Positions 35,113-46,375 are shown, numbered from the stretch's first letter. The stretch: DNA of 64,000 nt from Triglochin maritima (GCA_963682175.1 OY821789.1:6076001-6140000), one strand, 5' to 3'. The notes: generated by a model not told the origin, from the letters alone. A program made the numbers and translations.

Positions 35113-37698
35113 ATGGCTTCAACATCTAATCACTTAGAGGGTTTATGCACCACAAGGCCTCCTTTGCTTAATGGGTCAAATTATGATTATTGGAAAAATA
35201 GAATGAAAATCTTTTTAATATCAAATGACCTTAAGTATTGGAAGTTTATTCAAAATCCATACATACCCCCAAATGAAGATGATTTAGATTCTCTATCTAG
35301 GGCTCAACTGAAAGAAATTGAAATGAATTCAAAAATTATGAATATTCTTTATTGTGGCCTTAATGAGGGAGAATACAATAGAATTAGGGGATGTGAAAGT
35401 GCAAATGAAATATGGCATAGGTTACAAATGCATCATGAGGGTGATAGCAAAACCAAAGAAACTAGGATAAGTCTCCTCATGCATAAATATGAAATATTTT
35501 CTATGCAAATCGGTGAGAACATAAGCGACATGAACACTCGCTTCACCGATATCACTAACTCTCTTTTGATTCTTGGAAGAAGGATAAATGAAGGAGAGAT
35601 GACTCGAAAATTCCTCCGGTCATTGAGCAACGATTGGGAAGACAAGGTCGTGGCAATCGAAGAATCGCACGATCTTTCAAAATTGAAGATGGAGGAACTC
35701 ATTGGAAATCTCATGGCCTATGAGCTCCAATTGAGTCATCGAAGAGAGAAGGAAGCTTCAAAGAAAAACTCCATGGTGGCATTGCATGCAAATTTTGATG
35801 AGCCAAGGAGGGTGGAAGAAGAGGACATTGAGGTCCTTGCCCAAGACTTCTTCAAATACCTCAAGAGGGATAAGGGAGAAAAGAATGAAAGAAGAGGTAG
35901 AAGAAGTGAGAAAAGAGAAAAAGAAAAAGAGAGGGAGGAGAGCGAAAATGAGAGAAGAGAAGGGGAAAAGAAAAATGAGAGAAGGGAGAGAAGAAGAGAA
36001 AAGGAGAGGAGTAAGAGAAAAGAAAAGAGGTTGGAAGCTCACAAGGCCACTTGGGACGATACGTCGTCGTCGTCATCCAAATCAACCGCACCTTCATCAA
36101 CAAGGCCACTTGAGAAGAAGATCCTGATTCCGATGGAGGGCATGCCAGATGTTCTGATCAGAGGTGCGAGGAGCAAAGCGGGTCGTCTGATTGTGTCTGC
36201 GGTTAAGGCACAGAGACTGATCCAGCAGGGATGCAGAGCGTTTGTGGCCACGCTGGTAGTTCCTGATCCTGAGACGAGGAGGCTGGAGGACATAGAGATT
36301 GTGCAGGAGTTTCCGGATGTGTTTCCAGCAGAAATTCCAGCGTTACCGCCGCACCGAGAGATCGAGTTCAGCATCGAGTTGGTTGCGGGTACGACACCTC
36401 AGTCGAAGGCACCTTATCGGATGGCACCTGCTGAGTTGACAGAGTTGAAGAAGCAATTGCAGGAGTTGATGGAGTCCGGGTTCATTCGACCGAGTGTTTC
36501 TCCATGGGGAGCGCATGTGCTCTTCGTGAAAAAGAAGGATGGATCGTTGCGGATGTGCATTGACTACAGGATGTTGAATAAGGTTACCGTTCGGAACCGG
36601 TACCCTTTGCCCAGGATTGATGATTTGTTTGATCAGTTGCAGACGGCGAGAGTGTTCTCGAAGATCGATCTGCGTTCGGGTTATCACCAGTTGCGGATCA
36701 GGGAGGCGGATGTTCAGAAGACAGCCTTCAGGACGCGGTACGGCCACTATGAGTTCTTGGTGATGCCATTTGGACTGACGAATGCACCTGCAACATTCAT
36801 GGATTTGATGAATAGGACCTTCCAGCCGTACCTCGACAGATTTGTCGTTGTATTCGTAGACGACATCTTGGTGTACTCGCCTGACAGGGAGCAGCATCGA
36901 GAGCACCTGAGGATTGTGCTTGGCATCTTGAGGGATCAGCAGCTTTATGCCAAGTACACGAAGTGTGAGTTTTGGTTGGATCAGGTGGCTTTTCTGGGGC
37001 ATATTGTGTCAGCAGATGGGATTTCAGTGGATCCGGAGAAGGTCGAGGCAGTGACTCAGTGGAGAGCCCCGACGAGTGTGACGGAGATCAGGAGTTTTGT
37101 AGGTCTGGCAGGGTATTACAGGTGGTTTATCCAGGATTTCTCCAAACTTGCGTCGCCGCTGACAGCGTTGACGCAGAAGGGCGTCAAGTTCGTTTGGTCC
37201 CAGAAGTGCGAGGACAGCTTTCAGGAGCTGAAGAGGCGTCTGACGACAGCACCAATTCTGACGCTACCGAGTGGCAGTGGAGGCTATGTGATTTACAACG
37301 ATGCATCAGGGATAAGCTTGGGTTGTGTTCTGATGCAGCATGGGAAGGTGGTCGCGTATGCTTCAAGGCAGCTGAAGGTGCACGAGAAGAACTACCCTAC
37401 TCATGATCTGGAGTTGGCAGCGGTAGTTCATGCGTTGAAGACCTGGCGGCACTATCTGTATGGCGAGCAGTTCGAGGTCTTCACCGATCATCAGAGTCTG
37501 AAGTATTTGTTCTCGCAGAAGGAGCTGAATATGAGGCAGCGCAGATGGCTTGAGTTCATTAAGGACTACGACTTCACCATTTCCTATCATCCGGGGAAGG
37601 CGAATTCGGTTGCAGATGCGCTGAGCAGGAAGGTTGAGGTTTCAGTTGCGAGTCTGTGCATCCAGGAGTGGAGGCTACTTGAGGCAGTGACAGAGTGA
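35113..37698 (+). CDS. Chimeric ORF: copia Gag N-terminus fused in frame to Ty3 (Tekay) RT and RNase H
   Basis: 861 codons. Residues 1-330 equal copia Gag up to the Ser-rich stretch. From about residue 331 the sequence is Tekay pol: linker ([19 protein letters not shown]), then RT with [13 protein letters not shown] (first catalytic Asp), [10 protein letters not shown] and the FVDD box at 581-584. RNase H follows with its first Asp near 730 (YNDAS), [13 protein letters not shown] and [11 protein letters not shown]. The ORF ends with TGA at 37696-37698, just after RNase H; the same frame stays open to 37944, so this looks like a nonsense change in the old pol frame. The result would be a Gag-RT-RNase H protein without protease or integrase, under a copia LTR. 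The join is DNA fact; expression is inference. Confidence 0.8.
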   Translation: MASTSNHLEGLCTTRPPLLNGSNYDYWKNRMKIFLISNDLKYWKFIQNPYIPPNEDDLDSLSRAQLKEIEMNSKIMNILYCGLNEGEYNRIRGCESANEIWHRLQMHHEGDSKTKETRISLLMHKYEIFSMQIGENISDMNTRFTDITNSLLILGRRINEGEMTRKFLRSLSNDWEDKVVAIEESHDLSKLKMEELIGNLMAYELQLSHRREKEASKKNSMVALHANFDEPRRVEEEDIEVLAQDFFKYLKRDKGEKNERRGRRSEKREKEKEREESENERREGEKKNERRERRREKERSKRKEKRLEAHKATWDDTSSSSSKSTAPSSTRPLEKKILIPMEGMPDVLIRGARSKAGRLIVSAVKAQRLIQQGCRAFVATLVVPDPETRRLEDIEIVQEFPDVFPAEIPALPPHREIEFSIELVAGTTPQSKAPYRMAPAELTELKKQLQELMESGFIRPSVSPWGAHVLFVKKKDGSLRMCIDYRMLNKVTVRNRYPLPRIDDLFDQLQTARVFSKIDLRSGYHQLRIREADVQKTAFRTRYGHYEFLVMPFGLTNAPATFMDLMNRTFQPYLDRFVVVFVDDILVYSPDREQHREHLRIVLGILRDQQLYAKYTKCEFWLDQVAFLGHIVSADGISVDPEKVEAVTQWRAPTSVTEIRSFVGLAGYYRWFIQDFSKLASPLTALTQKGVKFVWSQKCEDSFQELKRRLTTAPILTLPSGSGGYVIYNDASGISLGCVLMQHGKVVAYASRQLKVHEKNYPTHDLELAAVVHALKTWRHYLYGEQFEVFTDHQSLKYLFSQKELNMRQRRWLEFIKDYDFTISYHPGKANSVADALSRKVEVSVASLCIQEWRLLEAVTE
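36100..36112 (+). other. Right junction of the copia array with a 13-bp repeated motif
   Basis: ACAAGGCCACTTG at 36100-36112 also occurs 59 bp upstream inside gag (36041-36053). The gag match ends at 36103, so part of this motif either belongs to Tekay or was copied in during joining. Confidence 0.6.
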
Positions 37699-39124
37699 AG
37701 ACCGTTCACAGAGGACTCTGAGGGAGCAGTGATTGCTGGGCTTCGGGTGGAGCCGCAGACTGTCTCACGGTTGGTTCAGGCTCAACAGGGGGATGAGGAG
37801 TTAGCTGGTCTGCTACAGTTGGCTTCCAGAGATGGATCAGATTTCAGTGTGGGGGTTGATGGTGGTCTGAGGTTCAGGAGTCGGATCTGGGTGTCGAAGG
37901 TTGATGGGCTGAGAGATGACATCATGGAGGAGGCACAGAGCTAGATACACCATTCATCCGGGGAGCACGAAGATGTATAAGGACCTGCAGCGGAACTTCT
38001 GGTGGAAGGGCATGAAGAAGGATATTGCAGAGTTTGTGGAGCGATGCTTGGTCTGCCAGCAGGTGAAGATTGAGCATCAGAGGCCAGCAGGACCGATGCA
38101 GTGTATTGAGCTTCCTGAGTGGAAGTTGGAGCACGTGACGATGGATTTTGTCACGGGATTGCCGAAGACGGGGAGATTCCACGACGCGATTTGGGTGATA
38201 GTCGATCGACTGACCAAGTCGGCGCACTTCTTAGCGATCAGGACCACGTTGCCTTTGGAGGGTCTGGCTAAGTTGTACGTGGAGGAGATAGTCAGGTTGC
38301 ATGGAGTGCCAGTGAGCATCATCTCCGATCGAGATCCTCGATTCACTTCCAGATTTTGGGGGAGTCTGCAGCAGGCTTTGGGGACGCGTCTGAGATTCAG
38401 TACATCGTTTCATCCGCAGACCGATGGTCAGTCAGAGAGGACGATTCAGACCCTGGAGGATATGCTGAGAGCATGCACACTGGATTGGGCAGGGCACTGG
38501 GATGAGCACCTGCCGTTGATAGAGTTTGCCTACAACAACAGCTACCACTCGAGTATTGGGATGGCACCGTACGAGGCATTGTACGGGAGGCCTTGCAGAT
38601 CACCGGTATGCTGGAGTGATGTGGGCGAGAGGCAGTTAGTTGGGCCAGAGATCGTGCAGATGTATGCAGAGAAGGTGGATGTGATCAGGAGGAGACTGGC
38701 CACAGCGCAGAGCAGGCGGAAGAGTTATGCAGATCGACGCAGACGAGTGCTGAGTTTCGAGGTGGGCGACCATGTGTTTCTAAAGATTTCCCCAGCCCGA
38801 GGTGTGATGAGGTTTGGGAAGAAGGGGAAGCTCAGTCCGAGATATGTTGGACCGTTTGAGATCCTCGCCCGAGTTGGAGAGGTTGCCTACCAGATTACAT
38901 TGCCACCGCAGTTTTCGGGTCTGCATGATGTCTTCCATGTGTCTATGCTGAGGAAGTATGTGGCAGATCCGTCGCACGTTATTGAGATAGCAGTGCCAGA
39001 GATTCAGCATGACTTGTTGCTCGAGGAGAGGCCAGTCGAGATTGTCGATCGCATGGATCATCAGCTCAGGAGGAGGACCATTCCGATGGTGAAGGTCAGG
39101 TGGCAGTGAAGAGAATTAAATTTA

Positions 39125-41517
39125 CTTCCTTTTTGATTTTGTGACGATTCAGAAATATTATAGATACGCGATTTCATCACAACATCACTTTGATTGCATG
39201 TTATTTCTGGCTCACTATTAATATGAAAGATATTAAATTCAGCTTTTAAGTTCCCAAAAGATAATTGCACGAGCCCATTTCGACAGTTTATTAATGCTTC
39301 CGAAGTGGCTAAAAAGGGTCTGCCTAGAATTACAGGGATTTGTCGGTTAGGATTTACAACAGGTGCGGTATCTAGTACGACAAAATCCACTGGGTAAATG
39401 AAGTCACCAACCTTGATCAAACTATCCTCTACTATACCTCTTGGTTTCTTGATAGAACAATCAGCAAATTGAAGGGTTGTCTTAGAGGGTTTTAGTGGAC
39501 CAAGGTTCATTTGCTCATAGACAGAGTATGGGAGTAGGTTAACACTAACACCAAGGTCTAGAAGGGCTTTGTTGATAAAAGTATCTCATATTGCACATGA
39601 AATTGTGGGACATCCAGGATCCTTATATTTTATAGGAGATGTGTTGGACAAAATAGAACTTATGTTTGCAGTTAAGAATGCCTTCTTTGGTACGTTTGTT
39701 TTTCTCTTTTTAGTGCACAAATCTTTTAAGAATTTAGCATAAGCAGGTATTTGTTGAATCATGTCTAAGAGTGGAATGTTCACCTTAACTTGCTTAAATA
39801 CTTCCAAGATTTTCTCTATTTGTGCACTTGAGTTCTTTTTGAGTCTATTGGGAAATGGGGCTTTAGGGACATACACTCGCTCAGGTTCAGGTTGAGCTAC
39901 GGGTTCAGATTGAGTAGGTGGGGTGGGCGTTTCAGATTGGACGTCGGGTTCAATGGTTAGGTCATATGTGGCAGTTTGATGACTAGATTGAGTAGACGTT
40001 CTAGGATTTACCACATTATTATCAATCTGTCTTCCGGACCGTAATGATACTACAACATTTATTTATTGGAACGGTCCTTCCTCATTAACCATTTGAACCG
40101 GTCTAGGGTTGTTATTTCCTGAAGGTGCTTGATAGGATTGATATGAATTATTAGATCTAGGGTTCAACTCATGTTGGCTTGGAAACCGACCCTTTTCTCT
40201 TTCACCTACTATTTGTGCTAGTTGGCTGACTTGTGTCTCTAGCCTTTGGAAGGTCTGGTTGGTTGTTTGTATAAAAGTTTTCATCAAATTTTCCAAGCTT
40301 GTCAACCTAACCTCATGATCGTTATTGTTACTAAACCCAGATGATGTATTATTTTGGTTATACGGGTTTGGTTGTTGTCTAGGAGGTTGACCCTGTTGGT
40401 TTGATGAGAAATTGGAATTATTACGCCAACCCGAGTTATAGGTTGATGCGTATGGGTCATTTCTATCATGGTTATACATGACATTAACTTGGTCCCATTC
40501 CACACAATCCTCCTTTCCATGACCAGTCTGACCACATCTAGAGCACAGGATAGTCGAGGCTTGATTCACTCGGTTTTGGGTTTGTAGCTCTAAACTTTCC
40601 ATTCTGCGCATAAGGGTAGCTAGTTTTGCTTCAGCCGCTATGTTGACATCTACAGCTAAGACACCTGGTTTGGGTTGACTTGCTATATAAGATCCAATAC
40701 TTGGGTTAAGCGGTGTTCTAGCATTGTCCCATTGCATACTGTTTTCAGCTAATTCCTCAAGAAAAGCCCAGGCATCATTTTCATTTTTCGACATAAAATT
40801 CCCTTGGCTTACGGATTCTACCATAACTCTAGATGTGGGTGTCAATCCCTCATAAATAATTTGACATAATTGTCATCTCGGAATTCCATGATGAGGGCAT
40901 TGGGTCAGAACACTTTTGAATCTTTCTAGATAGGAATAGAATGGCTCGCTCTCAGACTGAACGAATGCAACAATTTCATTCCTAATCCTCATAGTCTTAT
41001 GGTTGGGAAAATATTTTTTCAGGAATACTTGAACAAACTCAGCCCAACTCCTAATAGATCTTTCGGCTAGACTATATAGCCATTTCTTAGCGTCATCCTT
41101 CAGTGCTAGAGGCACGAATTTCAGACGCACTGCCTCCTCAGGAATATGCTGGTATTGCATAAGAGAGCAGATTTCCTCAAATTCTCTAAGGAAGATGTAT
41201 GGGTCTTCCCTAGAGGTGAACTTAGCCAACATACTCATGTATTGTGCCTTAAGTTCGAAGTCGCGACCCGGTATGGTGGGCATAACGATGCACGATGGCT
41301 GAGCAGCCATCGCTGGATAGCATCGATCCCTCAGAGTTATAGGTTGTGCAACAGGCGGGTCCACTATGTTCTCACCCATTGGATCCGGGTGAGGTGGTGC
41401 AACAGGTGGATTGGGGCTAAGTTCGAGACTGGAATCTAGATGAACTCGTGAGAGTCGATTACTCAAGTCCCGAATCCAAATCTGAGTGCACCGGGCTGAA
41501 TCAATTTTTGAATTCAA
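39125..41517 (-). pseudogene. gag-pro: Tat/Athila gag-protease reading frame with three nonsense codons
   Basis: One minus-strand frame stays open from 41517 to about 39125 apart from three stops: 40875-40873, 40065-40063 and 39588-39586. The retrotransposon Gag domain covers about 41310-40830 (FEEICSLMQYQHIPEEAVRL, KKWLYSLAERSIRSW). A CCHC zinc knuckle, CSRCGQTGHGKEDC, lies near 40550-40500, followed by an Asn/Gln-rich tail. The aspartic protease follows with the lineage's ALLDLG form of the active site near 39570-39545 and ILGRPFLAT near 39330-39300. No frameshift is seen, so decay is by point changes plus the large pol deletion. Confidence 0.8.
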
Positions 41518-42804
41518 ATTCGAAATTTAAATTCCAAATTTAATTTCAAGAATTAATTACAATTTTTTTTTAATTTTCGTTTTTTTTATGTTTTTTTTTC
41601 AAAAGGGAAACAAATAATAGAATGGGGCAAGATGAGAAAGGAATCCTAATCTAGAGAATTTAGGTGAGAAGAGAAAGAAGACTCAGATGAGAAGGGAAAC
41701 TTAACTCTAAAGATAGAAAGAGGGTTGGTCAGAAAATCCTAAGAAAGCACGGTTTAAACAATCCTAGACCTAGTGTCGCTTAGATCTAGACGACTCCTAA
41801 CTGGTTGAGTCGAATTGATTCGCTTGATTCACCTCCCTCACTAATCAAACCAACTTGGCCAGGCCGTGTATAGCTAGTGGGGGTGCTTCCGACAAAGTCG
41901 GTGCCAATTAGACAACCACTTCGCTTGGAAGACTTACGTCAACACAAAAATACTTTCTAGACACCAAATTAAATTCAATCGGCTTCAGGTCATAGCAAGT
42001 CAAACCAATTCTTCTCCTTAAATGAGTCCGAGTCCTTAGGGGCCAATGTCTAATTGATTTTAAATTTAAGGCTTAGGTGACACTTTAGGATTGTGATTTG
42101 TGGGCCACGGAAGAGTGATGAAATCCCCACCGTATCTTTGCCTATGGAGTTGCCCTTAAAATAGTTTAACTTAGATCTAGCAAAGATAGTCAAACAATGG
42201 TCTTTAGTGGGGGGCAATTGCAAGGTTGTATGCAAACTAAATTATATGCTTAAATGCAATCGTTAAAACGCGATACGTACCTTGCCTCCAGCACTCTTCA
42301 ACAATAAAAATAATTTGCAAGAATTTAGCAAGAATAATGCAAACAAAACATTATATGATGCATGCACTAAGTTCTTCTAGTTTTGCCAATTTTTAGGTCA
42401 GAGTTGAATTATTGCCAATTATGGAATTTAAGCTTAACACGTGCAATTCTAATAAAAGGAAATTTTCTGAAACTAGAAATTACGAGGAAAAAGGCAACAA
42501 AGGTTACATACGCAATGCTCAGTCGGGTTCGCCGCCCGCTCTCGAAATTTCAGTAGCTCCACGCGTCCACCCAGAGATGGTGCTAACCCCAGAAAAATTT
42601 GAAGCCCAGATGCTTCACTTGTGCGGCGATTCCGCCGCAGGTTACTCTTGATGTGCGGCGATTCCACCGCCCTTGTTGCTCAGACTGCGCTCAGATTTCG
42701 CCGCGCGCTCTGTTGTCTCCTGAAACACAAATCCAAATAGTTAGATCGCGCACAAGATAAACAGAATAAAATCGAAGTCAACAAAAAACAAAATCTGCGT
42801 CGCC
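41518..42804 (-). other. Untranslated leader of Tat/Athila copy 2
   Basis: Non-coding region between PBS and gag on the minus strand. Near the PBS (about 42620-42700) it carries GCGGCGATTCCGCCGC and related pieces, the same palindrome type as in the LTR. Confidence 0.6.
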
Positions 42805-42822
42805 TCCCCGGCAACGGCGCCA
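42805..42822 (-). promoter_or_regulatory. Primer binding site of Tat/Athila copy 2 (tRNA-Asp type)
   Basis: The minus strand reads TGGCGCCGTTGCCGGGGA, the well-known PBS of Athila/Tat elements, six bases inside the LTR end. It proves the element runs on the minus strand and that the LTR at 42829-44056 is the 5' one. Confidence 0.9.
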
Positions 42823-42828
42823 CAAACT

Positions 42829-44056
42829 TGATGAGAATTAAATTTATACCGCAAGTGCACGGTGTCAATGAAGACGTGGCAAATACGGGTCGAACACAAG
42901 GAGGGAGAGATTTGTTATTTTCGTGATTTTCGATTAAGGAGAAGAAGGAGAGAAGAAATAATTGAGTTTTGAGATTTTTGGATTTTAATTATCTAAAGCA
43001 AGAAACAAGAAGAATTAAAACTAAAACAAGAACAAAGATGTGAATTCCGTCGGGTGGAGGTTTAGATTTAAGGTTTAGATTAGAGAATTCAGAAACTTAT
43101 AATAAATCATATTAGTTATAAAGCATTACATGATAAATGATTTAACATAAACTCAAGTAATCAAAATATACTAACACGAAATTAAAATAATAACATTCAT
43201 TCATCTTCTCTTCACCCTAAATCCGTCACCTCCACCCTTTGGAAGGAGTTAGAAACTCATAGAGGGAGGAAGAAGGGGTCCTTGAGACATTACAAAAGAA
43301 AACTAAAAGTAAGAAATAAAAGACAGAATTTTATTAATGAAAAGAAGAATACAAAACTAAGATTAAGAATAAAAACTACCACCAAAGACTAAGGACCCTT
43401 CTAACATCGTTCTCGGGTCTATTTATAGTTGTTACAAGAGACCTAAGTATAGAATTGGAGAATACACGTGTCCAGACACGACTGGACAAAATTGGAGCAC
43501 ACAGATCAACTAGGGGGCGGCGGAATCGCCGCATGGTGTGTGTGATTTGCGGCGGAATCGCCGCACATCATGCTCTGATTTGGTCCAGATTTTGGTTGAA
43601 TGTTTATGGTATGATTTGATCCTCCTTTACGCGTCTGGATTGATTCTTTCCATTCTTTTGAGCTCCGGATTAATTCCTTCACATATTTGGAGATATACAT
43701 TGATTTTTCTATATTTTCTCCAAGAGAATAAAAGCTACTCGTGATTTGCAATTAGGTCCTTAACTTTTTGCAGTTAAGTCCCCGGCTACTTTTGTGCTTA
43801 AGTCCTTGTTCTTTTTGCAATTAGGACTTGAATGCTTTTATGCTTGGGATGCATTTCCATTCGTAACCCGATAATCTTGAACTTGGTCTTTATGATAGAA
43901 ATGAGTCTTTTGCATGCGTTTATGCTCGGGATGTGGGTAAATTGCATTCAGGTCCCTGTAATCTGTAAATAAGACTAAACACATACCTTAGTAGCATTTA
44001 TTGATGTAAAAGTAATCTGAATGAAAGACATATGATGCAATGTATGCAATGCATCA
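42829..44056 (-). repeat. Tat/Athila copy 2, 5' LTR
   Basis: 1228 bp; plus-strand ends TGATGAGAATT and GCAATGCATCA. Homologous to 12918-14155. Two GCGGCGGAATCGCCGC inverted repeats lie near 43517-43564. Confidence 0.88.
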
Positions 44057-44169
44057 GGCAGCATCACAGCGAGCGCGAGGCCACTTGGGAGATCGTGGAG
44101 GAAGTCAGAAGGCAGTATCCAGAGCTTTTCGGTGAGTAGTTTGCTTTGATTTCGGGACGAAATCCTTTT

Positions 44170-44182
44170 AAGTTGGGAGGAT
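44170..44182 (+). promoter_or_regulatory. Polypurine tract of the Tekay element
   Basis: AAGTTGGGAGGAT directly before the 3' LTR start. The preceding TTTCGGGACGAAATCC is typical of Ty3 chromovirus 3' ends. Confidence 0.75.
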
Positions 44183-46375
44183 TGTTAGAACCCTAACCTA
44201 GATTAGAGAGTTAATGAAGGGATTAAGAGGAGAGAAGGAGGTATGGATGGGTTTGACTTTGGTGGAGAGAGAGAGAGGAAGTGATGGCTTAGGGGATGGT
44301 GCGTGTGTTGGGGTGTGGTGGAGTGGTGTGGGTTGATGGGTTGGGTTTTTAAGGAGAGAAAACCCATTCTTCATCTTCTTCTTTCTCATTCCATTCTCAC
44401 CACCTTCCTCACACTCTCCTTTCATTTCCGGCGGCAGCGGAGGAGAACGGAGCTCGCGAGGTCAGTGACGGAGGCGGAAGAACGGCTCCGGCGTGAGGAG
44501 GTCATCGCGGGGAAGAGGTCGCGCGTGCGGAGGTGACGGAGGCGCGAGCGTTGCTCCGACATTTCGTCGTCTTGGTGAAAGGTACGCCGCTCCTTAGTGT
44601 GGTTTATTGTTAACCCTAATGAGAGGGTTGTGTTGGTCGGTCGGAGGAGGTCGGAGGCCTCTCCGACGTCGCGTTTGGGCGAAGAAACCTCGGCTGGTGC
44701 GAGGTTGAAGACGACCGGACGGTCGACCGGCCCTTGGGCGGTCGACCGATTGCATGTATATCTTTACTGCCTGTTGTGTTTCGGTCGACCGAGACCTTGT
44801 GTTCGGTCGACCGGAACTTAAGTTTATTGGTTTATATTGCATGATGTTCGGACGTAGGCTTGAGTTCGGTCGACCGTTATATGACGTAGAAATATTAAGT
44901 TGACCCTGTAAGTTCGGTCGACCGAGACCCCTGAGTCGGTCGACCGATGGATTAAAATGATGTAGAAGATGTACTGTTAGTTTTCGGTCGACCGGGACCT
45001 GAGTCGGTCGACCGATAGACTGGATTGTAATGTTGACCAGACTCCGGATTTTGACCTCGTTCGGTCGACGGGTTTTAGACCTTCGGTAGACCATTGGGGG
45101 GATTGTGTTCTGTGCGCAGCGGTAGACCGTGTTAGGGACGGTGGACCGATTCCTTTCTGGAAACGGTCGACCGAATCACCTCTTACAGTCGACCGTTTGG
45201 GCCCAGGACAGAATTCCTGGATCCCTTTTTGAATGCCAACTTTGTCCACGGAAACCCGTGTCCTCGCCTTGTGCATGAGCGGGGAGGTGACGGTGGGTGC
45301 GTGATGCGTGCCTGCCCAGGGACCGCCGTTGGGAAGAGTGTGGGTGTTCGGGACGCGTCACCTCCGAGTATGGACCGTGACTTGAGATGATTGTTGGGCA
45401 CTTTGTAGTATAGCAGGCCTGAGGGATCGCGGATCCCAGTGTTGATGTTTGTGCGAGCACGCAACTGGCGTTGGGTGAGGTGACTACCGGCCCACGGGCT
45501 ATGGAGGTCGCTGCCCTGCTTTTATAGCGGCGCGGTTGGTGTTTGCGGCTCGAGGAGCCCGATGACCTGGCAGACTTCGGTCTGGATCTGTCCGATGTTG
45601 TGCCGGACTGTTGTGATGGACCACCGATGCTGTGCCGGTGATGCCGCCGAGGTTGTGCCGGCGATGATGATTGTTGGGCCGAGGTTGTGCCGGCTATGTT
45701 GTTTTCCTCGGCTGGGCACCTACCGAGATGTTGTTGTTATACCTTCCGGGAGACGGCCCCGTTGGTCCCTGTGGCTCCGACCACTGAGATTTGCAGATCT
45801 GTATTCTATCGGCGCGCAGGCGTGACAGAGGCTCCATGCCGAACCCTTGAGTAGTGTAGCTGCGTGTGGGGGGTGCGATGTCGCGTGCTGTAAGGCTGCA
45901 TGTGCCTGCAGTAGGTCTTCTCGGGAGACTCGTTGTTGATTGTCAGACTGATGTCCCGTTTTACCCTTCGGGGGAACTGTTTTCATTTCTGTCGATGCCA
46001 TGACACGCTACTAGTATGATAGGTTCATTGTGTAATGCATGCATATAGGTGAGTTGGCGTACGGGGTTTCCTTTCTGGAAACTCAGGCATTGTTGTTGCA
46101 TCTTTTTCAGGACCGCAGTAGGTCCAGTGGGGTGGTGATCGGCGGGCGTGCGCATTTGGAGTCGGATCCTCTAGCTAGTCAGACCACTGAGGTCCACATG
46201 ATTACGTTAATCTTCCCTTGTCGTTTTGTTGTAATCATGTATTCATTTTGGCAAACTCTGATGTATTATGGTGCACCGCTATATTGTGTATGAGAAGTAA
46301 CAATCCCGCCTTGATTATTGTGCTCTTTGTCTTGATTATGAATTTTTAAATTTTCCGCTGTTTCGGGATGTTACA
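44183..46375 (+). repeat. Tekay 3' LTR, complete
   Basis: 2193 bp from TGTTAGAACCC to GATGTTACA. Between about 44720 and 45195 it has 10 exact GGTCGACC palindromes and several degenerate ones. It lacks the 43-bp duplication seen in the 5' LTR. The last kilobase has no counterpart in the truncated 5' LTR. Short open frames inside it have no coding support. Confidence 0.92.

Larger units (their letters stand above)
15176..36103 (+). mobile_element. Tandem array of a non-autonomous Sirevirus-like Ty1/copia element (gag-only), period 3840 bp
   Basis: The order is partial LTR, interior, LTR, interior and so on: five complete interiors, five complete 1508-bp LTRs, a partial LTR at the left and a truncated interior at the right, about 5.45 periods. 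Each interior has a tRNA-Met-type PBS, a 549-codon gag, a protease remnant, several GGGGGAG tracts and a PPT. No RT, RNase H or integrase is present, so movement would need proteins from an autonomous relative. The copies look identical line by line. Neighbouring units share one LTR, so these are not independent insertions. Confidence 0.9.
39107..44056 (-). mobile_element. Tat/Athila-type Ty3 retrotransposon copy 2, internally deleted, inserted in the Tekay chromodomain
   Basis: Bounded by the 5-bp duplication GGCAG (39102-39106 and 44057-44061). On the minus strand: 5' LTR, PBS, leader, gag and protease, then the interior stops at 39125 against an 18-bp piece (39107-39124) matching the LTR terminus at 17 of 18 bases. 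RT, RNase H, integrase and all but the tip of the 3' LTR are gone. The clean target duplication shows this is one insertion event. Confidence 0.85.
36113..44139 (+). pseudogene. pol: Tekay pol: RT, RNase H, integrase and chromodomain, broken and split
   Basis: Plus-strand coding parts are 36113-39106 and 44062-44139. RT and RNase H are described under the chimeric ORF. After the TGA at 37696 the same frame continues to 37944, then a shift of 2 nt in a CA-rich spot near 37935 leads to the integrase frame. Integrase shows the H-H-C-C zinc region (RYTIHPG..., RCLVCQQVK), the catalytic Asp in IVDRLTKSAHF, the second Asp in SDRDPRFTSRFW and the Glu in DGQSERTIQTLEDML, then the conserved DVFHVSMLRKY. 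A chromodomain begins at RRRTIPMVKVRWQ (to 39106), is interrupted by 4950 bp of Tat/Athila DNA plus the repeated 5 bp, and resumes at 44062 with HHSEREATWEIV to a TAG at 44137-44139. Gag and protease are missing. Confidence 0.88.
11754..46375 (+). mobile_element. Ty3 chromovirus (Tekay/Del-type) LTR retrotransposon, heavily nested
   Basis: The outer limits are fixed by TGTTAG at 11754 and TTACA at 46375, with the 5-bp duplication AAAAT on both sides (11749-11753 and 46376-46380). Surviving parts are the 5' LTR (first 1164 bp), RT, RNase H, integrase and chromodomain on the plus strand, PPT and the whole 3' LTR. The rest of the 5' LTR, PBS, gag and protease are absent, replaced by Tat/Athila and copia DNA. 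The lineage follows from the RT/IN sequence and the chromodomain after integrase. The two LTRs differ at scattered bases, so this insertion is older than the copia array inside it. Confidence 0.9.

Noticed and set aside
15176..36103. Satellite DNA or CRISPR-like array
   Set aside because: The period contains complete LTR, PBS, gag and PPT, so it is a retrotransposon tandem and not a satellite or CRISPR array.
36343..37002. 219-codon minus-strand open frame
   Set aside because: Antisense to the Tekay RT domain; the plus-strand frame shows all RT motifs.
12918..44056. The two Tat/Athila pieces as one element split by the copia array and Tekay pol
   Set aside because: Their order and strand would allow it, but the right piece has its own GGCAG target duplication inside Tekay pol and its own LTR tip at 39107-39124, so two insertions are needed.
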